Part shown: positions 37,647 through 48,368 of the stretch, piece by piece
Position numbering within the stretch: the first letter of the stretch is position 1
How the letters are laid out: the number at the start of each line of letters is the position of its first letter
Assembly (NCBI GenBank): GCA_948144175.1
Contig: CANXME010002106.1
Location: 124,001-188,000, forward strand
Source of the DNA: Closterium sp. NIES-65
Taxonomy: Eukaryota > Streptophyta > Zygnematophyceae > Desmidiales > Closteriaceae
Direction: 5' to 3'
Length of the DNA: 64,000 nucleotides
Translations under genes and position numbers: made by a program
Notes under the pieces: model-generated
The model's database searches: none
What the model was told of the DNA's origin: nothing
What the model saw: only the letters and a program-made list of their open reading frames with translations

Positions 37647-37717
37647 CAGTCAAGAAAATCGTCTCAACCAGTGCATTGAGGTCTGGCATGACTTTTGAGA
37701 ATCCTTCAATGTGACTT

Positions 37718-39908
37718 GCCTAACCCAATGCTATCCTAACCTGATGCTTGCCTTACCTGATGCTTGCCAAACATGATGCTAGCCTAACCTGATGCTTGCC
37801 CAACCTGATGCTTGCCTATCCTGATGCTTGCCTAAACTGCTGCTTCCCTAACCTGCTGCTTGCCTAAACTGCTGCTTCCCTAACCTGCTGCTTGCTTAAC
37901 CTGACACTTGCCTGACCTGACGCTTGCCTATCCTGACGCTTGCCTAACCTGATGCTTGCCTAACCTGATTATTGCCTAACCTGCTGCTTGCCTAACCTGA
38001 TGCTTGCCTAACCTGACACTTGCCTGACCTGACGCTTGCCTAACCTGCTGCTTGCCTAACCTGACACTTGCCCAACCTGATGCTTGCCTATCCTGATGCT
38101 TGCCTAACCTGCTGCTTGCCTAACCTGCTGCTTGCCTAACCTGACGCTTGCCTAACCTGACGCTTGCCTGACCTGACGCTTGCCTAACCTGAGGCTTGCC
38201 TATCCTGATGCTTGCCTATCCTGATGCTTGCCTAACCTAATGCTTGCCTATCCTGATGCTTGCCTAGCCTGATGCTTACCTAACCTGATGCTTACCTAAC
38301 CTGCTGATTGCCTAACCTGATGCTTGCCTATCCTGATGCTTGCCTAACCTGATGCTTGCCTAACCTGCTGCTTGCCTAACCTGCTGCTTGCCTAACCTGA
38401 CGCTTGCCCAACTTGATGCTTGCCTAACCTAATGCTTGCCTAACCTGATGCCTGCCTAGCCTGATGCTTACCTAACCTGATGCTTGCCTAGCCTGATGCT
38501 TACCTAACCTGATGCTTGCCTAACCTGCTGCTTGCCTGACCTGACGCTTGCCCAACTTGATGCTTGCCTAACCTAATGCTTGCCTAACCTGATGCTTGCC
38601 TAACCTGACGCTTGCCCAACCTGATGCTTGCCTATCCTGATGCTTGCCTAACCTAATGCTTGCCTAACCTGATGCTTGCCTAGCCTGATGCTTACCTAAC
38701 CTGATGCTTGCCTAACCTGATGCTTCCCTAACCTGGTGCTTGCCTAACCTGACACTTGCCTGACCTGACGCTTGCCTAACCTGACGCTTGCCTAACCTGA
38801 TGCTTGCCTAACCTGATTATTGCCTAACCTGCTGCTTGCCTAACCTGATGCTTGCCTAACCTGACGCTTGCCTGACCTGACGCTTGCCTAACCTGCTGCT
38901 TGCCTAACCTGCATCTTGCCTAACCTGCTGCTTGCCTAACCTGCTGCTTGCCTAACCTGACACTTGCCCAACCTGATGCTTGCCTATCCTGATGCTTGCG
39001 TAACCTGCTGCTTGCCTAACCTGCTGCTTGCCTAACCTGACGCTTGCCTAACCTGACGCTTGCCTGACCTGACGCTTGCCTAACCTGACGCTTGCCTATC
39101 CTGATGCTTGCGTATCCTGATGCTTGCCTATCCTGATGCTTGCCTAACCTAATGCTTGCCTATCCTGATGCTTGCCTAGCCTGATGCTTACCTAACCTGA
39201 TGCTTACCTAACCTGCTGATTGCCTGACCTGATGCTTGCCTATCCTGATGCTTGTCTAACCTGATGCTTGCCTAACCTGCTGCTTGCCTAACCTGACGCT
39301 TGCCCAACTTGATGCTTGCCTAACCTAATGCTTGCCTAACCTGATGCCTGCCTAGCCTGATGCTTACCTAACCTGATGCTTGCCTAGCCTGATGCTTACC
39401 TAACCTGATGCTTGCCTAACCTGCTGCTTGCCTGTCCTGACGCTTGCCCAACTTGATGCTTGCCTAACCTAATGCTTGCCTAACCTGATGCTTGCCTAAC
39501 CTGACGCTTGCCCAACCTGATGCTTGCCTTTCCTAATGCTTGCCTAACCTGATGCCTGCCTAGCCTGATGTTTACCTAACCTGATGCTTGCCTAGCCTGA
39601 TGCTTACCTAACCTGACGCTTGCCCAACTTGATGCTTGCCTAATCTGATGCTTGCCTAACCTGATGCTTGCCTAACCTGACGCTTGCCCAACCTGATGCT
39701 TGCCTTTCCTGATGCTTGCCTAACCTAATGCTTGCCTAACCTGATGCTTGCCTAGCCTGATGCTTACCTAACCTGATGCTTGCCTAACCTAATGCTTGCC
39801 TTACCTGATGCTTGCCTTACCTGATGCTTGCCTAACCTGACGCTTGCCTGACCTGACGCTTGCCTATCCTGATGCTTGCCTAACCTGATGCTTGCCTAAC
39901 CTGATGCT
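37718..39908. repeat. 16-bp minisatellite, about 135 copies, with higher-order structure
   Basis: Units of gcttgcctaacctgat and variants (ctgc, ctga-c, ttacc), fixed at 16 bases for about 2.2 kb. The rare variant gattattgcc occurs at 37967 and 38815, exactly 848 (53 x 16) apart with the same order of variants around it. Another variant pair (ctgctgattg) is 912 (57 x 16) apart. Blocks of about 50-57 units were therefore duplicated as wholes. Confidence 0.97.
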
Positions 39909-42000
39909 TGCCTCCACGCCTATGTTAGTGGTCGGCTTTTCATCACGCTGCCTTCTTCCCCGCTCTTCTCTTCCCCTCCCTTTTCCTCTCCCCCCTTCTC
40001 CTCCCCGCCTTGCCCCTTTTCTCCTCCCTTCTCCTCCCCTCCGTGCTCCCTGCCTTGCCATTTCTCCCCTCCCTTTCTCCTCACTCGCCCTCGCCTACCC
40101 ACTCGTTTCTCCTACACTCTCTGCTCCTCCTCCCTCGCCTCTTCCCTGCACTCTACTTCCTCTCACGACGCCCTTTCATCCTTCCCTCTGCCCTCCATCC
40201 CACTCTCCCCTGACACCTCCCTCGCCTCTCCCCTCTCTGCCTCCCTTCTCGCCTCTCCCCCCTCTGAACTCACACTCCCCTCTCCCCTCTCTGAACCCTC
40301 CCTCGCCTCTCCCACCCTCACTGACGTACCACAACACCCCCCTTCCCGCCTCTCATGCTCCAACCAGTGCCTCCTCCACACCTCCCTCCACCCCCATGCA
40401 CCACACGCCCTTCTTCCTCTCCATCCCCCTTCTCCGCATCCCCCTTCTCACTCACCCCTCCCCTCTCCGCGCCTTCCCTCAACACTCCGCCTCCGCTCCC
40501 CCCTCCGCGTGGCTGGCCGTTACTTCTTTCCCCATCGGCGCTCTCCATCCCACTGGCGCGCAAAATAATTTCCGCGGACTCTCGCGGAGGCGGCGGTGGC
40601 GGCAGCGAGGACGTGATCCAGGCGGAGAGCGACCGGCGCGGGCTTCCACCGTCTCTTCGCGCTGCCGCCAATGCCACCGCCGCGTCGGCCGTTGCTGCTC
40701 GCAGCGACACTGCTACTTCCGCTGCTGCCGCCGCCGGGAAACCCGCCTGCTCGCGCGTGCTTGCCTCCTCCTGCTCCTCGCTCCTCTGCTTTTCCGGGGC
40801 TCCGCCATCGCGAATCGATTCTAATCGCTATCGTCGTCTACAGTCGCTCTCTCGCTTTCTACCGTCGCCCGTCGTCTATCGTCGCTCGTCTTCTACCTTT
40901 GCCCGTCAGTCGACGCTCTCTCGTCGTCTACCGTCCTCGTCTGCTGTTCCTATTGTTTCGTCCACTGTTCTCTTTCGCCGTCAACACTCGCGGTTTTGTC
41001 AACGTCGGTCGCTCTGTCGTCTCCCTGTCTGCCGCTTTGACGCGACTGCTATCGAGCCACTAAGTGACCACCATCCCGAACGCGGATCCTGTGTGCTCAT
41101 TCAGGATCTGGAAAGGGGCCAATGTTCGCCGAGTGGTGGGTGGCGTGACGCAATGTAGGCTAACTCGAAAAGAATTCGATCAACCAACAGTTATGAGTAC
41201 GAGGCTTTTACAACTACAGAACTGAATGACCTACGGAAAGGATAAAATAGTCAGAGTCGAGCTAGGCGAGGACCTCGGGGGCGAGGTTCGAAATGTGGCG
41301 ACATGTCCGGTAGCGACTCGAAAGTGGTTCGGGGCGAAATCGTAGGGCAAACCAGTTGAAGCGAACTCATCGGAATATACAAGCCAATGTTATATACAGC
41401 GAAACACTATAATTCCCTATACAAGCTTAACGTAATGGAAAGAGTTCTGAGTATTATCTTGGATTAACCCTAATCAATTTCTCCACAAGTCCTACGAGTT
41501 CACTTGCCAATTGCAACCATCGCAGGATATCACCAATGCGTCACAATGCAAATAACTTAGTTAGTACAGTGCGATTACATACTGTACCACTTCTAACATT
41601 TTCTAGACGAAGAGGAACACTGCCCGCCGCATTGGGTTGTTGCTGCTACTACCGTAATTTCTCTCTCCCCCCCCCCCCCGACTCCGCATTTGACGAACAA
41701 GCATAGGCTGCAGCCTTCCTGGCTGCCCCAGCAGACGTCTTTGCATGCATGGCTGAGATGGTGGTGGTGGGAGTGAGATGGTGGGTGTGAATGAGATGGT
41801 GGTGGGAGTGAGATGGTGGGAGTGAGATGGTGGTGGGAGTGAGATGGTGGTGGGAGTGAGATGGTGGGAGTGAGATGGTGGTGGGAGTGAGATGGTGGTG
41901 GGAGTGAGATGGTGGGAGTGAGATGGTGGTGGGAGTGAGATGGTGGGAGTGAGATGGTGGTGGGAGTGAGATGGTGGTGGGAGTGAGTCCTCCGCACAGC
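39905..42000. repeat. Large-unit repeat, shared block, copy 2
   Basis: Begins tatgttagtggtcggctttt and runs through a pyrimidine-rich tract, the block gatttccgcggattctcgcg-like (40568: aatttccgcggactctcgcg), a Ser/Arg-coding-like stretch, gagctaggcgaggacctcgg and the agatggtggtgggag end. It matches copy 3 over most of its length and copy 1 over its right part. The open frame at 40355-41158 is not conserved between copies and I do not call it a gene. Confidence 0.85.
41753..41990. repeat. 14/17-bp minisatellite (gagatggtggtgggagt)
   Basis: About 15 units alternating gagatggtggtgggagt and gagatggtgggagt. Copies 1 and 3 of the block have only two or three units here, so this one expanded locally. 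Confidence 0.95.
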
Positions 42001-42214
42001 GCAGCAGTGCCAACTGGTGGGACTGACGATTCCATCCCAACACCAGGCACAGTATTTTGGGGAAAGATGGGCTCAACGAAATGACATGAACTCTATAAAG
42101 CGGTTGGAGGAAGGTGTGAGAAAATAGTGGAGGGAAGGAAGGCTCCAGGAAACAGCAGAAGGCGTGCTGGAGCTTGCAAGCACAGACGAGATGGTCGAAC
42201 GGGGGTGAGGGTGA

Positions 42215-42330
42215 AGAACGGGATGAAGTGAGGAAGGGGAGGAAGTGAGGAAGGGGAGGAAGTGAGGAAGGGGAGGAAGTGAGGAAGGGGAGGAAGTGAG
42301 GAAGGGGAGGAAGTGAGGAAGGGGATCAAG
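42215..42330. repeat. 18-bp minisatellite (ggaggaagtgaggaaggg)
   Basis: About six near-perfect units between the shared block and the exon B copies of unit 2. Confidence 0.93.
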
Positions 42331-42660
42331 GGACAAACAGTCCTTAGGTGGGAACTCGGGCTAACTCTCTTCTGAAGTTGTTTAAGAAATCGAACTGACG
42401 GGAGTCATAAGACCTCCTCATGCCACAGCCGTCTGTCTCCACCTCATTTGTCTCTCATTTGTCCCCCTACCCAGCTACCACACACCAACTGCACTAAGAC
42501 ATTTTCTGCCGCGGCAGTTTCCCTGCCGCTGCCGGCCCTTGCCACTGCTGCAATGGGGCATGAGGTGAGTGAAGGGAGTCCATGGCCGCATGAGTGCAGT
42601 GGGGAACCAGCCCTGCTTGCATGAGACAAGACAAGAGTGAATAGAGCCCAATTCCCCACC
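42331..42660. other. Spacer of unit 2
   Basis: No gene or repeat that I can support; it probably continues the intron downstream of exon B on the minus strand. Confidence 0.4.
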
Positions 42661-42664
42661 TGGG

Positions 42665-43260
42665 CCTCCATTCACCTCGGCTAGGCGGCGATTGGCTGGA
42701 GAGACCCAGGAGCTGGAAATCGTGCGTGCACTATCCCTCACGCATGCACCCCCCGATTGCCTTTCTTTCCGTGTGAGACATGCTAGCGCCAACACCCCAC
42801 CTCCGCCTCTATGCATCGCACCATGCAGCCAGCAGCCTCATGCACTCACCTTGGCCAGGCGTCGCCAGGGGAGAGAGAGCTATGACCACGGGAATGCTGC
42901 ATGCAGTGCACTACCTCTCACGCATGCACTCCCACCATCTCTCACCTTAGCGTGTGTCACCATCTCTCCACCACCTTCCTTGTGTTGCCTTACAGCACCA
43001 GAATTTACCACATTAAACACCTGCACTCACCTTGGCGAGGCAGACGCCGGGAGAGAGCCAACACCACGAGGATGCTGTGTGCATTACCCGTCACACATGC
43101 ATTCCCCCATGTGCTGAGCCCCCACCTCCCCGTACTTTACCTGATATAGCCCACCACAGCCTCTCGCCACCTCGACCTGCACTCATATTGGCCAGGTGGC
43201 ATTTCATATTGGACCTCTCGCGACCACAGGAATGCTGCAAGCACTACCTCTTACGGTTGC
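42665..43260 (-). pseudogene. Four decayed copies of L7Ae-like exon B, unit 2
   Basis: On the minus strand, four blocks (near 42672-42740, 42847-42910, 43031-43095 and 43190-43255) repeat the end of exon B, for example SSSWVSPANRRLAEV and forms of VVIALS.RRLAK. Three of them carry the donor caag|gtgagtg or cgag|gtgaatg; at 43190 the donor gt is replaced. Each has small indels relative to the intact copy at 43333-43418. The units are about 140-180 bases long and include the same intron words (acagcacca, accacattaaac). Confidence 0.7.
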
Positions 43261-43332
43261 ACTCCCAATTCCCCACCTTCTGTGTGCTGCATGATAGCAC
43301 CACACTTCACCACGCTCAACACCAGCACTCAC

Positions 43333-43418
43333 CTTGGCCAGGCGGCACCTCGAGAGAGCAACAGCCACAAGAATGGTGTTTGTGGATATGATGGATGCGA
43401 GAGCTGCGGCAAGACCGC
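43333..43418 (-). CDS. L7Ae/SECISBP2-like protein, exon B (intact copy)
   Basis: Acceptor catcag and donor gtgagtg on the minus strand. The 86 bases read (G)GLAAALASIISTNTILVAVA and LSRCRLAK. In SECISBP2 and its plant relatives the matching L7Ae segment is GGLD..L..II....VPVVFALSR..LGK. Its phase joins exactly to exon A (43779-43893), giving the typical Gly-Gly-Leu across the junction. I cannot find the exon that should follow. Confidence 0.6.
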
Positions 43419-43778
43419 CTGATGTGTGGCGCCATGGGAGAGGAGGGGGGATGGGAGTGGGTGGGAGGGGAGGGGAGGGGGTGGGAGGGAGGGGATGAGA
43501 GGGGAGGGAAGGGGATGGAAGAGGATGGAAGGGCGGGCGGGGTTGGGTGGATGGGGTTGATTGAGACCTTGGATGCGCCATCTGATAGGATGGATGTGAA
43601 AGCCACATCAAAAGAGCATGGGGAGACAGACGGAGGAGGGGATGGTGGGATGAGTGGATGGGGGTGGTTTGAATGTTGAATGCTGCGCATGCATGCACTA
43701 TTCTTTGAAGACTATAGAAATTCTCTCACATCAGAACCCTCCCATCCTCCTCTCCCTCTTCCCCTCTCCACATATTAC

Positions 43779-43893
43779 CTGCCCCAGGCACCTCCTCCAC
43801 GTTAGGCGCCAGCACCACACACTTGGCCCTCCCACTGCACACTGCCTGCCCCACCTCCGTCAGCCCTGCCAGCACCCGCCGCTGCATGGCACC
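43779..43893 (-). CDS. L7Ae/SECISBP2-like protein, exon A (intact copy)
   Basis: On the minus strand, after ggcacag, it reads GAMQRRVLAGLTEVGQAVCS, GRAKCVVLAPNVEEVPGAG, then donor gtaata. This is the start of an L7Ae RNA-binding domain of the SECISBP2 kind (RR.V.GLREV...L...K.KCVI.SPN.E). Members bind kink-turn RNA; SECISBP2 itself binds SECIS elements for selenocysteine insertion, while plant relatives have no settled role. Ends in phase 1 and continues in exon B. Confidence 0.65.
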
Positions 43894-43965
43894 CTGTGCC
43901 ATGGGGGGTTTAAGTGCGAGAGGGGTGAGGGAAGGAGGGGAGGGGAGAAGATCGATCTCCTTCAG

Positions 43966-44215
43966 CCCCACACAACCTGCCTGCCCCACCTCCTTGATGT
44001 TGCAGGGAGTTTTTGAGAATTCTCAAAATCTCCTTCAGCCCCACACAACCTGCCTGCCCCACCTCCTTGATACCTGTGCATGGGGGCTCAAGTGGGAGGG
44101 GGATGGGGAGGGGGAGGGGAGAATATTCTTCAGCCCCACACCGCTTGCCCCACCTCCTTCAGCCTGGTTGGCACGTGCCGCTGCCTCATTGCTCCCTGCT
44201 CCCATGTGTCGTTGG
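43966..44215 (-). pseudogene. Decayed copies of L7Ae-like exon A, unit 2
   Basis: Three minus-strand blocks repeat its 5' part. 44135-44210 reads WEQGAMRQRHVPTRLKEVGQ and AVWG; 43966-44000 and 44033-44070 hold only KEVGQAGCVGLKEI-like ends. They lie upstream (to the right) of the intact exon A. Confidence 0.7.
44011..44028. repeat. Perfect 18-bp palindrome ttttgagaattctcaaaa
   Basis: Sits between two copies of the exon A block. It has the same outer arms as the palindrome in the 39-bp array at 25437-25912, with a different four-base centre. Confidence 0.9.
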
Positions 44216-44439
44216 GGGATTGACGGGAAGACTGGAGGAAAGGGGGAGGGAGGGGGCTGTGAGGGGGTGGGGTGGCACGTTGAGGTGAGAGGGAGACACT
44301 GTGAGGTGAGGGGTTGGGGAGGACTGTAAGGTGAGAGGGTGGCACAGGAACATCCTGGGAAAGTTGAAAAGGTGGGAACCGTCACCGCTCTGCAACGTAC
44401 ACTACCTCATGCCCCAAGGGAGTGGGGGCATGGAGGTGA

Positions 44440-44528
44440 GGAAGGGGGTATGGATGGACCAGTAGCGCAGCCTGAAGCGAGTTCAGCTACGGAGTAACCA
44501 CCTGGTGGGCGTACCTCGGAGGAGGGCA
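44440..44528 (-). pseudogene. L7Ae-like exon Q, decayed copy, unit 2
   Basis: Minus strand, after an AG: YAHQVVTP, a stop, then LNSLQAALLVHPYP. It matches the helix that precedes the L7Ae domain in SECISBP2-like proteins (HQVVTPELNALL). It lies upstream of exon A as expected, but is broken. Confidence 0.6.
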
Positions 44529-44530
44529 AA

Positions 44531-44775
44531 GGCGAAGGGGGCGGTGCGTGGGAGGAAGGAGAGGGGGTGTGAGGGAGGAGATGGGTGTGAGTGGGGGAGG
44601 AGGTGGGTGCAGCGAGGAAGGGGTGTGGGGGGCAGGTGAAACTTCGGGGCACGGCAAGACAAGGCTGTGAACATGAGATCACCAATGCAACATGCAGTCA
44701 CCAAGGTATACTTTGAGGTGCCTCATGATACGTCTGAGTTTGCCAAGGCAAGGAGTGCGGCGCACTTGGCCACAC
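44531..44775. other. Spacer of unit 2
   Basis: No gene. Contains another variant palindrome (ctttgaggtgcctcatg, 44711-44727) followed by a cgtctga word reminiscent of the 37628 site. Confidence 0.4.
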
Positions 44776-44870
44776 CGTGATGGTGTTCAGTAAGTGACGG
44801 TGCTTGAATGCGAGTGACCGACTCGCATTCACCTGCTGCTTCAAACACCATCCCTTACTGAATGCGCGAC
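44776..44870. repeat. Imperfect inverted repeat at the head of the 46-bp array
   Basis: tggtgttcagtaagtgacgg..gaatgcgagt pairs imperfectly with actcgcattcacctgctgct..caaacaccatccctta around gaccg. The following 46-bp array extends one arm of this hairpin. Confidence 0.65.
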
Positions 44871-46288
44871 TGCCACTCCTGTTGCTTCAAACACCATCAC
44901 TTACTGAATGCGCGACTGCCACTCCTGCTGCTTCAAACACCATCACTTACCGAATGCGCGACTGCCACTCCTGCTGCTTCAAACACCATCACTTACTGAA
45001 TGCGCGACTGCCACTCCTGCTGCTTCAAACACCATCACTTACTGAATGCGTGACTGCCACTCCTGCTGCTTCAAACACCATCACCTACTGAATGCGCGAC
45101 TGCCACTCCTGCTGCTTCAAACACCATCACTTACTGAATGCGCGACTGCCACTCCTGCTGCTTCAAACACCATCACTTACTGAATGCACGACTGCCACTC
45201 CTGCTGCTTCAAACACCATCACCTACTGAATGCGCGACTGCCACTCCTGCTGCTTCAAACACCATCACTTACTGAATGCGCGACTGCCACTCCTGCTGCT
45301 TCAAACACCATCACTTACTGAATGCGCGACTGCCACTCCTGCTACATCAAACACCATCACTTACTGAATGCGCGACTGCCACTCCTGCTGCTTCAAACAC
45401 CATCACTTACTGAATGCGCGACTGCCACTCCTGCTGCATCAAACACCATCACTTACTGAATGCGCGACTGCCACTCTTGCTGCTTCAAACACCATCACTT
45501 ACTGAATGCGCGACTGCCACTCCTGCTGCTTCAAACACCATCACTTACTGAATGCGCGACTGCCACTCTTGCTGCTTCAAACACCATCACTTACTGAATG
45601 CGCGACTGCCACTCCTGCTGCTTCAAACATCATCACTTACTGAATGCGCGACTGCCACTCCTGCTGCTTCAAACACCATCACCTACTGAATGCGCGACTG
45701 CCACTCCTGCTGCTTCAAACACCATCACTTACTGAATGCGCGACTGCCACTCCTGCTGCTTCAAACACCATCACCTACTGAATGCGCGACTGCCACTCCT
45801 GCTGCTTCAAACACCATCACTTACTGAATGCGCGACTACCACTCCTGCTGCTTCAAACACCATCACTTACTGAATGCGCGACTGCCACTCCTGCTGCATC
45901 AAACACCATCACTTACTGAATGCGCGACTGCCACTCCTGCTGCTTCAAACACCATCACTTACTGAATGCGCGACTGCCACTCCTGCTGCATCAAACACCA
46001 TCACTTACTGAATGCGCGACTGCCACTCTTGCTGCTTCAAACACCATCACTTACTGAATGCGCGACTGCCACTCCTGCTGCTTCAAACACCATCACTTAG
46101 TGAATGCGCGACTGCCACTCTTGCTGCTTCAAACATCATCACTTACTGAATGCGCGACTGCCACTCCTGCTGCTTCAAACACCATCACCTACTGAATGCG
46201 CGACTGCCACTCCTGCTGCTTCAAACACCATCACTTACTGAATGCGCGACTGCCACTCCTGCTGCTTCAAACACCATCACTTACTGAA
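44838..46288. repeat. 46-bp minisatellite, about 31 copies
   Basis: Units of cttactgaatgcgcgactgc, cactcctgctgcttcaaaca, ccatca, strikingly uniform over 1.45 kb. On the minus strand every unit contains ca|gtaagt, a consensus splice donor. Confidence 0.97.
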
Positions 46289-46452
46289 CCTGATGGGCGA
46301 ACCTGATGGGCGAACCTGGTGGGCGAACCTGATGGGCGAACCTGGTGGGCGAACCTGATGGGCGAACCTGATGGGCGAACCTGATGGGTGAACCTGGTGG
46401 GCGAACCTGATGGGCGAACCTGGTGGGCGAACCTGATGGGCGAACCTGATGG
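46287..46452. repeat. 13-bp minisatellite (gggcgaacctgat)
   Basis: About 12 units of gggcgaacctgat or gggcgaacctggt, directly abutting the 46-bp array. Confidence 0.95.
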
Positions 46453-46454
46453 CC

Positions 46455-46687
46455 GGCTGAGCCCGCTTTGCTTCGCAGAGTGTTTTTGAGCCAATGTAAG
46501 TGGTTGGCTGAGTTTGCCTTTTCATCGCACTGCCTTCTTGCCCTCTCATATCTTCCCCTCCCTTCACCTCTCCTCCTTCACCTCCCGTTCCTTCTCCTCC
46601 CCTGCTTGCCCTTTTTCCTCCCTCGACTTCGCCTACCCACTCATTCTCCATCCACTTGCCTCTCCTCCACTCTCCCCTCCTCTCCTT
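46455..46687. repeat. Large-unit repeat, shared block, copy 3, left part
   Basis: Starts near gctttgcttcgcagag and continues aatgtaagtggttggctgag and pyrimidine-rich words (cttgccctctcatatcttcc). It matches 39905-40150 and 61030-61268. Interrupted by the third Ty1/copia element; the block continues at 54757. Confidence 0.85.
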
Positions 46688-46831
46688 TGTCAAACATATA
46701 TTTATATGTTAGGATTATATGTTAGGCTTAGTGGGGTTGACTCTAGGGGGTTATTTCCTTGGGGTTTTGTACTCTCGACTCTTCCTTCCTTAGTCAATTT
46801 TTCTCTCGATCCTTACCTAGTGACTCCAAGA
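46688..46831 (+). repeat. 5' LTR of third Ty1/copia element
   Basis: 144 bases, unusually short. Contains the repeated word atatgttagg. It ends in GA rather than the usual CA, an inference from the target duplication and primer site. Confidence 0.9.
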
Positions 46832-47029
46832 TGGTATTAAGAGCAGAATGCTCCTTAGGACCGATTTTTTAACAAGGGCCCACCACTAATCTCTCGATCT
46901 ACTGCCCGAGTCGCGCGCCTAGGAGAAAAGCGACATTCGAAACCGTGCTCTAGGCGAGACGGTTCCCTAGACGCGGATTTTTCTTCCTAGTCACGTGCGA
47001 CCCCCCCCCCCCCCCCCCCCCTGAACACG

Positions 47030-48300
47030 TAGGCCCTTCGCGACGCCCGTACAGCCCGCGTAGGCCCGTCGCGACGCCCGTACAGCCCGCTTCGGCCCGG
47101 CGCGAAGCCCGTACAGCCCGCGTAGGCCCGTCGCGAAGCCCGTACAGCCCGCGCCAGGCAGTCGCGCAGCCCGTACAGCCCGCGCCAGGACCGCACGCAG
47201 CCCTTACAGCCCGCGACTGGCTCGCACGCGGCCCGTGTTACTGCTACTCACTGCTGCTGCTACTGCAGCTAGTGCTATTGCTGCCCCTGCTCTTACGGCA
47301 CTTGCTACAGCTACTAGTGTCTGAAACTACTCCAGCTATAGCCAGTGCTACTGCTGCAGCTCCTACTACTACACTTGCTACAGCTAGTTCTACTGCTGCA
47401 GCTCCTACTCCTCCACTTGCTACAGCTAGTACTACTGCTGCAGCTCCTACTCCTCCACTTGCTACAGCTAGTACTACTGCTGCAGCTCCTACTCCAACGC
47501 ATGCTACAGCTACTGCTGGTACGGCTGCCCCTCTGCAACAGCCGCCCCTCACGCAGCCGCCCTTGCTGCAGCTGCCGCCCCTGGTACGGCCGCCCCTCTG
47601 CAGCTGCCGCCCCTGGTCCGGCCGCCCCTCTGCAGCAGCCGCCCATCTGCAGCTGCCGCCCCTGGTGCAGCCACCCCTTTGCAGCTGCCGCCCCAAGTAC
47701 GGCCGCCCCTTTGCAGCAGCCGCCCCTCTGCAGCTGCCGCCCCTGGTCCGGCCGCCCCTCTGCAGCAGCCGCCCATCTGCAGCTGCCGCCCCTGGTGCAG
47801 CCACCCCTTTGCAGCTGCCGCCCCTGGTACGGCCCCACCTTTGCAGCAGCCGCCCCTCTGCAGCTGCCGCTCCTGGTACGGCCGCCCCTCTCCAGCAGCC
47901 GCCCATCTGCAGCTACCGCACCTGGTGCAGCCGCCCCTCTGCAGCTATCGCCCCTGGTACGGCCGCCCCTCTGCAGCAGCCGCCCATCTGCAGCTGCCAC
48001 CCCTGGTGCAGCCGCCCCTCTGCAGCTGCCGCCTCTGGTACGGCCGCCCCTCTACAGCAGCCGTCCCTGGTGCAGCCGCCCTTGGTGCACCCGCCCTTGG
48101 TGCAGCCGCCCCTCTGCAGCTGCCCCTCTGCAGCCGCCCTGGCCTGGACCCGCCCAGCAGCCGTGCCGCCCAGCAGCCGAGCCGCCCGGACCGCCGAGCC
48201 GCCCAGCAGCCGAGCCGCCCAGCAGCCGAGCCGCCCGGACCGCCGAGCCGCCCAGCAGCCGAGCCGCCCAGCAGCTGCGCCGCCCGAGCCGCCCTGTCTG
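47030..48300 (+). repeat. GC-rich tandem repeats in the leader of the third element
   Basis: A 31-bp series (gcccgtacagcccgcgtagg core, 47041-47230) is followed by short gctacagctagtactactgc units (47330-47510), then by long ctgcagctgccgcccctggt / ctctgcagcagccgcccatc units (47560-48120), then gccgagccgcccagcag units to about 48290. Overlapping open frames here are repeat artefacts. Confidence 0.92.
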
Positions 48301-48368
48301 GTAAGAGCAGCGCCTCCCTCTCCGCACTGCCCTCACCCCACTGCCCGCGCTGCTAGTCTACTGCTGTC

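Noticed and set aside
37718-39908. Telomere-like CCTAACC repeat
   Set aside because: The period is 16 bases with gatgcttg between the CCTAACC words, not the 6-7 bases of telomeric repeats, and it is internal.
40355-41158. A 267-codon plus-strand gene in repeat copy 2
   Set aside because: Low-complexity Ser/Arg/Ala translation that is not preserved in the matching parts of copies 1 and 3.
47272-48300. Large plus and minus open frames before the third gag
   Set aside because: Low-complexity Ala/Pro translations of the leader tandem repeats, open in several frames at once.
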